Part shown: piece after piece, positions 26,157 through 35,069 of the stretch
Position numbering within the stretch: the stretch's first letter is position 1
How the letters are laid out: the number at the start of each line of letters is the position of its first letter
Assembly: GCA_039180875.1 (NCBI GenBank)
Contig: JBCDCY010000013.1
Span: forward strand, 1 to 64,000
Source of the DNA: JBCDCY01 sp039180875
Lineage (GTDB): Bacteria > Pseudomonadota > Alphaproteobacteria > Rhodobacterales > Rhodobacteraceae
Reading direction: 5' to 3'
DNA length: 64,000 bases
The notes under the pieces: generated by a model
The model's database searches: none
What the model saw: only the letters and a program-made list of their open reading frames with translations
What the model was told of the DNA's origin: nothing
Made by a program: the position numbers and the translations under genes

Positions 26157-26675
26157 TCAGGCGGCCAGGGTGCCCCGGGCTGGGTAGTCGTTCTCGATGA
26201 TGTACTTCAGGCCGCCGAGCACGCCGTCGACCGGCGGTCGGGCGAACGGCATGCTTTGCACGGAGACATAGTAGAGGCTGCGCGCCGGCGTCAGCACGAA
26301 CATGCCCGGCTCGCTGAAACGTGCGGGCTCCGACGTGCCGGCGCGCCCTTCTGAAATGTAGAGGCCCCAGGCCCGGGCGTCCGCCTCCGTCAGGCCATAG
26401 GCCACCGTCAGGGGATCGAGGCGCCAGCTCTCGTAGGACTCGTGCGCCCGATCCTCTGCGTCCATCGAGGCGGCGGCGACCTCGACGCCAAGCTCCACGA
26501 AGCGATCCAGGGCACGCTTCACCTCGGAGAGCTGGGCCTTGCAGACCGGACAATGCAGCCCGCGGTAGAAGTAGAGGACGGTGAAATTCTCCGGGCTCCG
26601 CTCCGACAGGGTCCAGGTGCCGCCGCCGATCAGCGGCAGCGAGAGGTCCGGGGCGGTCTCAGAGGGAATGAGCAT
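26157..26675 (-). CDS. Peroxiredoxin-like (AhpC/TSA) protein
   Basis: A 172-aa thioredoxin-fold protein of the AhpC/TSA or PRX-like group. It opens with ETAPDLSLPLIGGGTWTLSE and has the redox motif FYRGLHCPVCKAQLSEVKRAL, a CxxC rather than the single peroxidatic Cys with TxxC of classical peroxiredoxins. EPGMFVLTPARSLYYVSVQSMPFARPP follows. It probably reduces peroxides or disulfides in the cytoplasm, as no signal peptide is seen. It is convergent with fadE and divergent from the glycoside hydrolase gene. Confidence 0.85.
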   Translation of the reverse strand: MLIPSETAPDLSLPLIGGGTWTLSERSPENFTVLYFYRGLHCPVCKAQLSEVKRALDRFVELGVEVAAASMDAEDRAHESYESWRLDPLTVAYGLTEADARAWGLYISEGRAGTSEPARFSEPGMFVLTPARSLYYVSVQSMPFARPPVDGVLGGLKYIIENDYPARGTLAA

Positions 26676-26984
26676 GGGCTGTTCCTTTCCTGCGGGCGGT
26701 TGTGGGGGATCAGGGCGCCCGCCTCATCTATGATAGGTGGGCGCGGCCGCAGAAAAAGGTGGGTCGCGGGTTGGCGCCGGGCACGGGGGCGATACCGACA
26801 TGTGCCTGGCGATCCCGCTGAACCCGTCGGGGCCGTCGGTGGGTTGCCAGGTCGACCGGCGGCGGGAGCTGAGCATCCCGCCCACCCAGGTCGCCATCGC
26901 TGCGCGGTTTTGGGCCGGCTCGACAATCGGGGCGAATGGGTCCACTTCCTGTTGGGTCAGCACCGCGCCGACCGGAACGGGGTC

Positions 26985-28301
26985 ATGCAGCAGGAACGCC
27001 TCGCAGAGGCAGAGCAGATCATCCGGCAGAACGACCGGGGCACCTACACGGTGCCGACCAAGGGCCTCTATCCCTTCCAATGGAACTGGGACAGCTGCCT
27101 GACGGCGCTTGGCATTGCACATTTCGACGAGGCGCGGGCCTGGACGGAGATCGAGACGCTCTTCGCCCATCAATGGCCGGACGGCATGGTGCCCCACATC
27201 GTCTTCCATGTCCCCGACGACGGCTATTTCCCGGGGCCTGAGGTCTGGGACACCGGCCGCCCGGTGCCGACCTCGGGCATCACCCAGCCACCGGTGGCGG
27301 GCTTTGCCGTGCGACGGCTCTTTGAGCGGGCGCAGGATCGTGGCCTGGCCGAGCGTCAGGCCCGCGCGCTCGTCCCCAAGATCGCGGCTTGGCATGAGTG
27401 GTTCTACCGCTGCCGGGATCCGGAGGGGTCGGGGCTCGCGGCGATCCTCCACCCCTGGGAATCGGGACGGGACAATGCCGCGGACTGGGACGGCCCGCTC
27501 GACCAGGTGCCGACCGACGGGGCCCAACCCTTCCAGCGCCGTGACACCGATCATGCGGATGCGGCCCATCGTCCGACCGATGCGCAGTACACCCGCTTCA
27601 TCTGGCTGGTGCAGCACTTCCGCTTGCTCGGCTGGGACAGTGCGCGGCTGCATGACCGCTCACCGTTCTGCGTGGTCGATCCCGGACTGAACGCGATCCT
27701 CGTGCGCTCTTGCGCCGATCTGGCGGTGCTGGCCGAGGTGCTGGGTCTTGCCGAGATCGCCGCGCGCTCCCGCCGCTTGGCGGAGCGGGGCGCGGCAGCG
27801 CTCGAGGCGCTGTGGAACCCGTCTGCCGGGCAATATCTCTGCCGGGATCGGCGGACCGGCGCCTTGATCGACAGCCGCTCCCACGGTGGCCTCCTGCCGG
27901 TCTTTGCACCGATCGCGGCCCGTCGGGCGGCCGCCATCGCGGAGCGGGTCGAGGCGATCGCCGCGCGCGCGCCGTTCCTGGTGCCGAGCCACGATCCGGC
28001 GGCGCCCGGGTTCGAGCCGCGCCGCTACTGGCGCGGGCCCACCTGGCTGATCACCAACTACCTGATCGCTGATGGCCTGGCCCGGGCCGGCCACGGCGCA
28101 TTGGCCGACCGTATCGTCGAATCGAGCCTGCGCCTGATCGATCAGGGCGCGTTTGCCGAATACTACGATCCGCTCACCGGCGCGCCCTGCGGCGGCAGCC
28201 ATTTCACCTGGACCGCGGCCATGGTCATCGAATTCCTCGCCGGGTGGACGACGGCGGGCCGAACGACAGATGATGGCCCGGCGGAGCAAGGGACGGCCTA
28301 G
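26985..28301 (+). CDS. MGH1-like / GH63-type glycoside hydrolase
   Basis: A 438-aa (alpha/alpha)6-barrel protein resembling the mannosylglycerate/glucosylglycerate-hydrolase-like branch. Marks are GLYPFQWNWDSCLTALG, HQWPDGMVPHIVFHV with a likely acid Asp, HPWESGRDNAADWDGP, RPTDAQYTRFIWL, YWRGPTWLITNYLI and GGSHFTWTAAMVIEF. No signal peptide, so it probably acts on a cytosolic compatible-solute glycoside or oligosaccharide. The start is the ATG at 26985 with GGAACGGGG upstream; the open frame extends further back without a convincing start. The membrane hydrolase gene begins 9 bases after the stop. Substrate unproven. Confidence 0.8.
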   Translation: MQQERLAEAEQIIRQNDRGTYTVPTKGLYPFQWNWDSCLTALGIAHFDEARAWTEIETLFAHQWPDGMVPHIVFHVPDDGYFPGPEVWDTGRPVPTSGITQPPVAGFAVRRLFERAQDRGLAERQARALVPKIAAWHEWFYRCRDPEGSGLAAILHPWESGRDNAADWDGPLDQVPTDGAQPFQRRDTDHADAAHRPTDAQYTRFIWLVQHFRLLGWDSARLHDRSPFCVVDPGLNAILVRSCADLAVLAEVLGLAEIAARSRRLAERGAAALEALWNPSAGQYLCRDRRTGALIDSRSHGGLLPVFAPIAARRAAAIAERVEAIAARAPFLVPSHDPAAPGFEPRRYWRGPTWLITNYLIADGLARAGHGALADRIVESSLRLIDQGAFAEYYDPLTGAPCGGSHFTWTAAMVIEFLAGWTTAGRTTDDGPAEQGTA

Positions 28302-28310
28302 GAGACCATC

Positions 28311-29822
28311 GTGAACCGAGCGCGCTGGATCGTGGCGGGCATCGCCGTCGCGCTGATTGTCCTGTCGGTTCTCCGGCTGGAGGGGCAGGGCGATGGCCTG
28401 ATGGCGGAGGAGGTGCGGATCGGCACGACGCCCGCCACCCGCGTGATCGGTGAGGGCGGGGGCGCGCGGCCGGCGGTGGTGATCGCGCACGGCTTCTCCG
28501 GCTCCCGCCCGCTCATGCGCTCCTTCGCCCAGACGCTCGCCGGGGCGGGGTACGCCGTGCTCTTTTTCGACTTTCTCGGCCATGGGCGGAACGCCACGCC
28601 GATGTCGGGCAACCTGCTGGATGAGGAGGGGGCGGGCCGCGTCCTCCTCACCCAATTGCAGGAGGTCATCGCCTATGCCCGCAGCATGGAGGGGAGCGAC
28701 GGCCGCATCGCCGTCCTCGGCCACTCCATGGGCTCCGACATCGTCACCCGCGCCGCCGTCGCCGATCCAACGATCGTGGCGACGGTGGCGATCTCCATGT
28801 TCAGCAACGCACCGACCGCCGAGGCGCCGGCCAACCTTCTGCTGATCGCCGGCGGGTGGGAGCGGTTCCTGCGCGAGGCGGCGCTCGAGATGGTGGCCCA
28901 GGTCGCGGACGGCCCCGCCGAGGCTGGCGTGACCTATGGCAGTCACCAGGACGGCTCCGCCCGCCGCGCCGTCTTCGCCCCGGGGGTCGAGCATGTGGGC
29001 GTGCTCTACGATCCCGTCTCGCTCGAGGCGGCGCGGGACTGGCTCGACGCGAGCTTCGGGCGGCCGGCGGAGGACGGCGTCTCGCCCCAAGGGCCGTGGA
29101 TCCTGCTGCTGCTGGCCGCCATCGTGGCGCTCGGCTGGCCGTTGGCGGCGCTCTTGCCCACGAGCGGAGAGCGGGGCGCGAAGCCGGATCTTGCCGGCTG
29201 GCGGCTCTGGATCGCGATCTTCGGCCCCGCGCTGCTCACACCGCTGATCGGTCGGGTGTTGCCCACCGGCTTCCTGCCGGTGCTGATCGCCGATTATCTG
29301 GCGGTGCATTTCGCGATCTATGGCGTGCTGACGTTCGCCGCCTTGCGGCTCTTGAAGGTCAAGGTCGCGCTCCGCCTGCCGCGGCCGGGGCCCTTCGCTG
29401 CCTCGGTCCTGGTTGTCGCGCTCTGGGGCGTGGCGGCGCTGGCGCTGCCGCTTGATGCCTATGTCTCCTCCTACGTCCCTCACGCCGGCCGGGTGCCTTT
29501 GATCCTGGCGCTGCTCGCCGGCACACTGCTCTACACCATCGCCGATGAGCTCCTGACCCGTGGCACGCGCAGCAGTGGCTGGGCCTATGCGCTGAGCAAG
29601 GTGGCGGTCGTGCTCTCCCTCATCCTGGCGGTCGTGCTGAACCCCGGCGGGCTCTTCTTCCTGCTCATCATCATGCCTGTCATCGTGCTGTTCTTCGCGG
29701 TTTACGGCCTCTGGGGCGGCTGGATCGCCCGGGCGACGCGCCAGCCGCTGGTCGCGGGCGTCGCCTTCGCCCTCGCCTTCGCCTGGGCCCTGGGCGTTAC
29801 CTTTCCGCTGATCGTGTCGTAA
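28311..29822 (+). CDS. Membrane-bound alpha/beta hydrolase
   Basis: A 503-aa protein: one N-terminal membrane helix, a periplasmic or cytoplasmic alpha/beta-hydrolase domain of about 230 residues (IAHGFSGSRPLM oxyanion region, FFDFLGHGRN, nucleophile elbow VLGHSMGSD, late His in PGVEHVGVL), then about seven membrane helices from residue 265 to the end. The combination of a serine-hydrolase domain and a polytopic tail is not one I can name. The start is GTG 28311 with AGGAG eight bases upstream. It lies between a glycoside hydrolase and the NDH-SelD fusion, probably in one transcript. Substrate unknown. Confidence 0.8.
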   Translation: MNRARWIVAGIAVALIVLSVLRLEGQGDGLMAEEVRIGTTPATRVIGEGGGARPAVVIAHGFSGSRPLMRSFAQTLAGAGYAVLFFDFLGHGRNATPMSGNLLDEEGAGRVLLTQLQEVIAYARSMEGSDGRIAVLGHSMGSDIVTRAAVADPTIVATVAISMFSNAPTAEAPANLLLIAGGWERFLREAALEMVAQVADGPAEAGVTYGSHQDGSARRAVFAPGVEHVGVLYDPVSLEAARDWLDASFGRPAEDGVSPQGPWILLLLAAIVALGWPLAALLPTSGERGAKPDLAGWRLWIAIFGPALLTPLIGRVLPTGFLPVLIADYLAVHFAIYGVLTFAALRLLKVKVALRLPRPGPFAASVLVVALWGVAALALPLDAYVSSYVPHAGRVPLILALLAGTLLYTIADELLTRGTRSSGWAYALSKVAVVLSLILAVVLNPGGLFFLLIIMPVIVLFFAVYGLWGGWIARATRQPLVAGVAFALAFAWALGVTFPLIVS

Positions 29823-29831
29823 CGGTCGCGG

Positions 29832-32045
29832 ATGGACGGCGGGGGGAAGGGGATGCAGCGCGCGGTGCCGATCACCCGGGACGTGGTGCTGCTCGGCGGT
29901 GGCCATTCCCATGCCATCGTGCTTCGCAAATGGGGCATGCGACCGCTGCCGGGTGCGCGCCTCACCCTGATAGATCCGGAGCCGATGGCACCCTATACCG
30001 GCATGCTCCCCGGCTTCGTCGCGGGCCATTACCGGCGGGAAGAGGTGGAGATCGACCTCGTCCGCCTCGCCCGCTTCGCCGGCGCGCGCCTGGTGCTGGG
30101 CCGGGCCATCGGCCTCGACCGCAGGGCGCGCCACGTCCTGGTCGAGGGCCGGGCGCCGGTCGCCTACGACATCCTCTCCATCAACATCGGCATCGCCGCG
30201 CCGCGCCCGCCAATCCCGGGGGCGGATGAATACCTGCACCATGCCAAGCCCTTCGTCCCTTTCGTCGCCCCCTGGCTGCGGTTCTGCGCCGATGTGGAGG
30301 CGGGGCGGCGGCCGCCCCATGCCGCGGTACTCGGCGGCGGGGTGGCGGGCGTCGAGCTGGCGCTCGCCATCGCCGAGCGCCTTCGCGACCATCGAGGCGC
30401 CCGGATCACCCTGCTGGAGCGGGAGCCGGAGATCCTGGGCGAGATCACCGGCGCCGCGCGGCAGCATCTACTGGCTGCGCTGCAGCGCGCGAGCGTGCGG
30501 ATCGAGACCGCCATCCTCACCCAGGCGTTGACCGCCGATACCCTGACCCTGATCGATGGGCGAGAGATCCCCGCCGCCTTCGCCGTGGCGACCACCGGGG
30601 CGTCTGCGGCGTCCTGGCTCGATGAGACGGGCCTCGCCACCACCGACGGGTTTCTCGAGGTGGACGCGACGCTGCGGTCGACCTCCGACCCCACGATCTT
30701 CGCTGCCGGGGACGCGGCGCATATGCGCGACCATCCCCGCCCCAAGGCCGGGGTCTTCGCGGTGCGCCAGGGGCCCGTGCTGTTCCGCAATCTCCGCCGT
30801 GCCTCCCAGGGTTTGCCGCCACGGCCCTTCCGGCCCCAGCGCGCCTATCTGAAGCTGGTCTCGACCGGCGGCCGCCAGGCGGTGGCGGACAAATGGGGCC
30901 TGACGGCCGCCGGCCCCTGGGTTTGGCGCTGGAAGGACGGGATCGACCGCCGCTTCATGGACCGCTTCCTCCGCCTGCCCGCGATGGCGCCGGAGCCTTG
31001 GCCCGAGGAGATGGCGTCCGGCGTCCGCAGCGCCGCGGGCACGGAGCCGCTTTGCGCCGGTTGCGGTGCCAAGCTGGGCGCGCCGACGTTGGAGCGGGCG
31101 CTGGCCAGCCTGCCGCCGCCCCGGCGCGCGGATGTGCTGACGGCCGCCGGGGACGATGCGGCGTTGCTCATCCATGCCGGGCAGGCGCGACAGGTGATCA
31201 GCCACGACCACCTCCGCGCCTTCCTCGACGATCCCTGGCTGATGGCTCGGATCGCGGCGATCCACGCCCTCGGTGACATCTGGGCCATGGGCGCGGCACC
31301 CCAGGCACTGGTCGCCGCCGTTACCTTGCCGCAGATGGCCTCCCGCCCGGCGGAGGAGGCCTTGCGGGAGGTGCTGGCGGCGGCGGGGGAGGTCGCGCGG
31401 GAGGCCGGCGCCGATCTGGTCGGCGGCCACTCCACCTTCGGCGCGGAGCTGACGATCGGCTTCACCGTGACCGGCCTCACCACCCGCCCGGTGGCGCAAT
31501 CGGGCGCCCGGGCGGGGGATCTGCTGCTGCTGACGAAAGCCATCGGCGTCGGCACGATCCTGGCGGCGGAGATGCGGGGCAGGGCATCCGGACGCGTCGT
31601 TGCTGGGGCGCTCGCTTCGATGCAGCAAGGCTCGGGTCCGGCGGCGGCCGTGCTTGGGCCGGTGGCGACGGCGATGACCGATGTGACGGGCTTCGGCCTT
31701 GCCGGGCATTTGCTGAACCTTCTTGGCGAAGGGCTCGGCGCTGAGCTCGACCTCGGCGCAATCCCGATGCTCGCCGGGGCGGAGGAGCTGGCGGCCGCCG
31801 GCATCCGCTCCTCGATCTGGGCGGAGAATGCGGGCGCTGGGGCGGCCTTTGCTCAGTTGCCGGAGGATGATCCGCGGGCGACCCTCCTCTTCGATCCGCA
31901 GACCGCCGGCGGATTGCTCGCTGCCATACCAGCAGATGCGGCGGAGGCCACCTTGCGAGCGCTCTCAGAAACACCGGCGCCGGCGGCGGTGATCGGGCGT
32001 GTCGCCGATCCCGATGGCCCCGTTCGGATCAGGCACGACGGCTGA
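29832..32045 (+). CDS. selD: Fusion: NADH-dehydrogenase-like FAD oxidoreductase + selenide, water dikinase
   Basis: A 737-aa two-domain protein. Residues about 1-390 form an NDH-2-like FAD/NAD oxidoreductase (LLGGGHSHA, PYTGMLPG, AVLGGGVAGVELALAIAERL, IFAAGDAAHM). Residues about 400-737 are SelD, which makes selenophosphate from selenide and ATP: CAGCGAK with catalytic-type C411 and K414, GDDAALL, HDHLRAFLDDP, GGHSTFGAELTIGF. The position uses Cys, not selenocysteine. The same fusion is known in other alphaproteobacteria. ATG 29853, after a purine run, is an alternative start. It is convergent with mnmH, overlapping by 17 bases, so both selenium genes sit together. Confidence 0.93.
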   Translation: MDGGGKGMQRAVPITRDVVLLGGGHSHAIVLRKWGMRPLPGARLTLIDPEPMAPYTGMLPGFVAGHYRREEVEIDLVRLARFAGARLVLGRAIGLDRRARHVLVEGRAPVAYDILSINIGIAAPRPPIPGADEYLHHAKPFVPFVAPWLRFCADVEAGRRPPHAAVLGGGVAGVELALAIAERLRDHRGARITLLEREPEILGEITGAARQHLLAALQRASVRIETAILTQALTADTLTLIDGREIPAAFAVATTGASAASWLDETGLATTDGFLEVDATLRSTSDPTIFAAGDAAHMRDHPRPKAGVFAVRQGPVLFRNLRRASQGLPPRPFRPQRAYLKLVSTGGRQAVADKWGLTAAGPWVWRWKDGIDRRFMDRFLRLPAMAPEPWPEEMASGVRSAAGTEPLCAGCGAKLGAPTLERALASLPPPRRADVLTAAGDDAALLIHAGQARQVISHDHLRAFLDDPWLMARIAAIHALGDIWAMGAAPQALVAAVTLPQMASRPAEEALREVLAAAGEVAREAGADLVGGHSTFGAELTIGFTVTGLTTRPVAQSGARAGDLLLLTKAIGVGTILAAEMRGRASGRVVAGALASMQQGSGPAAAVLGPVATAMTDVTGFGLAGHLLNLLGEGLGAELDLGAIPMLAGAEELAAAGIRSSIWAENAGAGAAFAQLPEDDPRATLLFDPQTAGGLLAAIPADAAEATLRALSETPAPAAVIGRVADPDGPVRIRHDG

Positions 32046-33114
32046 CCGGCGCCGCGCCCGTCAGCGCGTCGATGGCTACCTCGACCAGCGCCGCGCCATC
32101 GCGGAGGGCGGTCTCGTCCAGGGACGGCAGCGCGATGGCCGGCAGCACCGCCCCCTCCCGCCGGGCGCGGGAGCGGCGATAGGCGGGGTCGTAGTGCAGC
32201 TCCATCAGCCCGGCGGCAAGCGCTTCGTGCTCACCGGCGCAGGCAAGCTCCCGCCACGCAGCGATCCGCTCGGCCGGCTGCAGGGTAGCGAGGCGGTCGA
32301 GCACGGTGAGCAACCGCCCCGTGTCGGCGCAGATATCGGCATAGGCCGTCGTCAGGTACCGCGCCCGCGCGGCCAAGGGCGCCGTGACCTCCACCCGCGG
32401 CGCCGGCTTCAATCGGGCCCAGAGAGCGGGAGGGATCGTGACACTGCCGATCCGGCTCGATTCCGCCTCCACCACCACCGGGCGGCCAGGGTCGAGATCG
32501 GCAAGAGCCGCCATCACCCGGCTGTCGAAGGCCTTCTGGCTCGGCTGATCCCGCTCGGCGAAGCCGCCGAAGAGGGAGCCGCGATGGACCGCCAGTCCCT
32601 CCAGATCCAGCACCTGCACGCCCCGCGCGGCCAAATGGTCGAGCAGTGCCGTTTTGGCGCAGCCGGTATAGCCATCGAGCAGGATGAACGCGTGCGGCAA
32701 AACCCCGTCGTAGAGCGCCGCGACCACGGCCCGGCGGTAGCTGCGATAACCGCCTTCCAGCACCTCCACGCGCCAGCCGATCTGGCCGAGGATCGTCGCC
32801 ATCCCGCCCGACCGCTGCCCGCCCCGCCAGCAATAGATGAGCGGCCGGTAGGCCGGTGGCTTGTCCGCCAACGGCCCCTCGAGATGCATGGCGACGTTGC
32901 GCGCCAACAGCGCCGCGCCCCGGCGCCGCGCCTCGAAGCGGGAATGCTGGACGTAGAGCGTGCCGACCTCCGCCCGCTCCGCATCCGAGAGGACCGGCAG
33001 GTTGCGCGCCCCCGGCAGATGATCCTCGGCGAACTCGGCGGGGGAGCGCACGTCGATGAGCTCGTCAAAACCGGCCGCGGCAAGATCGGGGAGGTCGGTG
33101 AAGCGGTACGCCAT
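32029..33114 (-). CDS. mnmH: tRNA 2-selenouridine synthase
   Basis: A 361-aa protein (also SelU/YbbB) replacing sulfur by selenium in 2-thiouridine at the tRNA wobble position, using the selenophosphate made by SelD. The N-terminal rhodanese domain has DVRSPAEFAEDHLPGA and the active Cys95 in IYCWRGGQRSGG. The C-terminal P-loop domain starts at GYTGCAKT (residues 148-155), a slightly unusual Walker A. Its 3' end overlaps the convergent selD fusion. As selA and selB are not visible here, the visible selenium use is tRNA modification only. Confidence 0.93.
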   Translation of the reverse strand: MAYRFTDLPDLAAAGFDELIDVRSPAEFAEDHLPGARNLPVLSDAERAEVGTLYVQHSRFEARRRGAALLARNVAMHLEGPLADKPPAYRPLIYCWRGGQRSGGMATILGQIGWRVEVLEGGYRSYRRAVVAALYDGVLPHAFILLDGYTGCAKTALLDHLAARGVQVLDLEGLAVHRGSLFGGFAERDQPSQKAFDSRVMAALADLDPGRPVVVEAESSRIGSVTIPPALWARLKPAPRVEVTAPLAARARYLTTAYADICADTGRLLTVLDRLATLQPAERIAAWRELACAGEHEALAAGLMELHYDPAYRRSRARREGAVLPAIALPSLDETALRDGAALVEVAIDALTGAAPVSRRA

Positions 33115-33200
33115 GGGGCCGATATATCCCCCGCGGGCGCATCGGGCGAGGGGCGGGATGCGGGATGGCCTCGCCCGGCGACCCGGGATAAGTCGGGGGG

Positions 33201-34454
33201 ATGACCGCGACCGCCCCCAGCACCACGACGCCGGCTCACGCGCCCCTTTCCGTCACGGCGTTCGTCGCCCTGATGGCGGCGGTCATGGCGCTGAACGCGC
33301 TTGCGACCGACATCATGCTGCCCGGCCTGCCAGAGATCGCCGAGGCCACGGGGGCGGCCGACACCACAGAGGTGCAGGCGGTCATCACGCTCTACCTCAT
33401 CGGCTTCGGCCTTGGGCAGTTGGTCGCGGGCCTGTTGGCCGACCGCTTCGGCCGGCGGTTGGTGCTGCTGCCGGGGCTGGTGGTCTACGCCGTGGCGGGG
33501 CTGGTCACGGCGCTCGCCCCGGACCTCACGGTCCTTCTGGTCGCCCGCTTCGTCCAGGGCGTCGGTGCCTCGGCCACGCGGGTGATCGCCACGGCGATGA
33601 TCCGCGACTGCTATGAGGGGCGGACGATGGCGCGGATCATGTCGCTCACCATGATGGTCTTCATGGCGGCACCCGTCTTCGCCCCGGCGCTCGGCCAGGT
33701 GATCCTGCTCACCACCAGCTGGCGTTGGGTCTTCGGCGTGTTGACGATCTACGGCGTGGTCCTCACCATCCTGGCTGCGCGGCATTTGCCGGAGACCTTG
33801 CCGAAGGCGGAGCGTCGGCCGATCCGTCTGGCGCTGATCCGGGCCGGGCTCGGCTCGATCTTCGGCTCGCGCCAGACGGTCGGCTACACTTTGGCGGCCG
33901 GGATCTTCTTCGGCGCGCTCTTCTCGCTGATCAACTCGGCCCAGCAGGTGATGGTGGACGTCTACGACACCGGGCTCTGGTTCCCGGCGATCTTTGCCGG
34001 CGTCTCCGTCTGCATCGCGCTCGCCTCCTTCGTGAATGCGCGGATCGTCGAGCGCTTCGGGATGCGCGTGCTCTCCCAAGGGGCGGTCTGCGCCTTCTGC
34101 GTGCTTTCGGGCGTGATGGTGCTGCTCGGGCGGGCGGAGATGCTGACGCTCTTGCCGTTCCTGGTGCTGCTGAGCGCGACGTTGACCCTGGTCGGGCTGG
34201 TCTTCTCCAACTTCAACGCCCTGGCGCTGGCGCCCCAGGGGCATGTGGCGGGCCTCGCCTCCTCCGTCATCGGGGGAACGACAGCGCTGATGGGCTCGAG
34301 CATCGGCTATCTGGTGGGGCAGTCCTTCGACGACACGGCCGTGCCGATGGTGACGGGCTTTCTGCTCTGCGGCGTCGCGGCGCTCGCCATCGTCGCGGTG
34401 ACGGAGCGGGGGATGCTCTTTCGCAGCGGACCGGAGCAGCCCGAAAGCGCTTGA
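33201..34454 (+). CDS. Bcr/CflA-family MFS drug efflux transporter
   Basis: A 417-aa major facilitator with about 12 membrane helices. The Bcr/CflA hallmarks are LNALATDIMLPGLPEIAEA in helix 1, YLIGFGLGQLVAGLLADRFGRR with the MFS motif A, and RFVQGVGASATRVIATAMIRDCYEGR. It exports drugs or small metabolites across the inner membrane by proton antiport. The start at ATG 33201 has GGGGGG just upstream. aroQ follows 52 bases later. No regulator gene is adjacent. The transported substrate cannot be read from sequence. Confidence 0.9.
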   Translation: MTATAPSTTTPAHAPLSVTAFVALMAAVMALNALATDIMLPGLPEIAEATGAADTTEVQAVITLYLIGFGLGQLVAGLLADRFGRRLVLLPGLVVYAVAGLVTALAPDLTVLLVARFVQGVGASATRVIATAMIRDCYEGRTMARIMSLTMMVFMAAPVFAPALGQVILLTTSWRWVFGVLTIYGVVLTILAARHLPETLPKAERRPIRLALIRAGLGSIFGSRQTVGYTLAAGIFFGALFSLINSAQQVMVDVYDTGLWFPAIFAGVSVCIALASFVNARIVERFGMRVLSQGAVCAFCVLSGVMVLLGRAEMLTLLPFLVLLSATLTLVGLVFSNFNALALAPQGHVAGLASSVIGGTTALMGSSIGYLVGQSFDDTAVPMVTGFLLCGVAALAIVAVTERGMLFRSGPEQPESA

Positions 34455-34506
34455 TCGGCAGCCGGCGGAGCGGCAGAGAGGGACGTCGCCAGAGAAAGCC
34501 CATCCC

Positions 34507-34950
34507 GTGCCGAGCCCCATCCACATCCTCAACGGCCCCAATCTCAACACCCTCGGCCAGCGGGAGCCGGAGATCTACGGCGCCACCACGCTGGCCGAGA
34601 TCGAGGCGCGCTCGCGCCAGGTGGCGGCGGAGCTCGGGCATGAGATCGTCTTTCGCCAGTCCAACCACGAAGGTGCTCTGGTCGACTGGGTGCAGGAGGC
34701 CGCGGAGGCGTCGGCGCCCATCGTCATCAACGCAGCCGCCCTCACCCACACCTCCATCGCGCTGCACGACGCGCTGAAGCTCTGCCCGGCGCCGGTGATC
34801 GAGGTGCATATCTCCAACGTCTACCGGCGGGAGGCGTTTCGCCACCACTCGCTGATCTCGGCGGTGGTGACCGGCTTGATCGTCGGCCTTGGCGCCCAGG
34901 GCTACGAACTGGCGATTAGGGCCATCGCCGCGCAGTCGGAGCGCGGCTGA
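34507..34950 (+). CDS. aroQ: Type II 3-dehydroquinate dehydratase
   Basis: A 147-aa cytoplasmic enzyme of the shikimate pathway, dehydrating 3-dehydroquinate. IHILNGPNLNTLGQREPEIYG contains the catalytic Arg and Tyr of the flexible lid. QSNHEGALVDW, VINAAALTHTSIALHDAL with the catalytic His, and EVHISNVYRREAFRHHS complete the family pattern. Length is typical of the dodecameric type II enzyme. Translation starts at GTG 34507; no ATG is available at the correct N-terminus. It follows the efflux gene and is followed by a weak hairpin. Confidence 0.95.
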   Translation: MPSPIHILNGPNLNTLGQREPEIYGATTLAEIEARSRQVAAELGHEIVFRQSNHEGALVDWVQEAAEASAPIVINAAALTHTSIALHDALKLCPAPVIEVHISNVYRREAFRHHSLISAVVTGLIVGLGAQGYELAIRAIAAQSERG

Positions 34951-34955
34951 GCAGG

Positions 34956-34987
34956 CCCCGCGCTTTCCGCTGGGTGACGGGGCGGGG
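34956..34987 (+). terminator. Weak hairpin after aroQ
   Basis: CCCCGC (34956-34961) can pair with GCGGGG (34982-34987) across a 20-nt loop, starting six bases after the aroQ stop. The loop is long and there is no T tract, so this is tentative. Confidence 0.25.
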
Positions 34988-35069
34988 ATTGCTTTCAACG
35001 GTGGCCGCCTGATACGACTCACGCCCGTGGGGAAGCGCCGCCGGGCGCTTTGACGGTTGGGAGAACGGC

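Noticed and set aside
35011..35030. T7-promoter-like stretch (ATACGACTCAC)
   Set aside because: Only about 12 bases match, the initiating TATAGG part is missing, and no phage genes are near; treated as coincidence.
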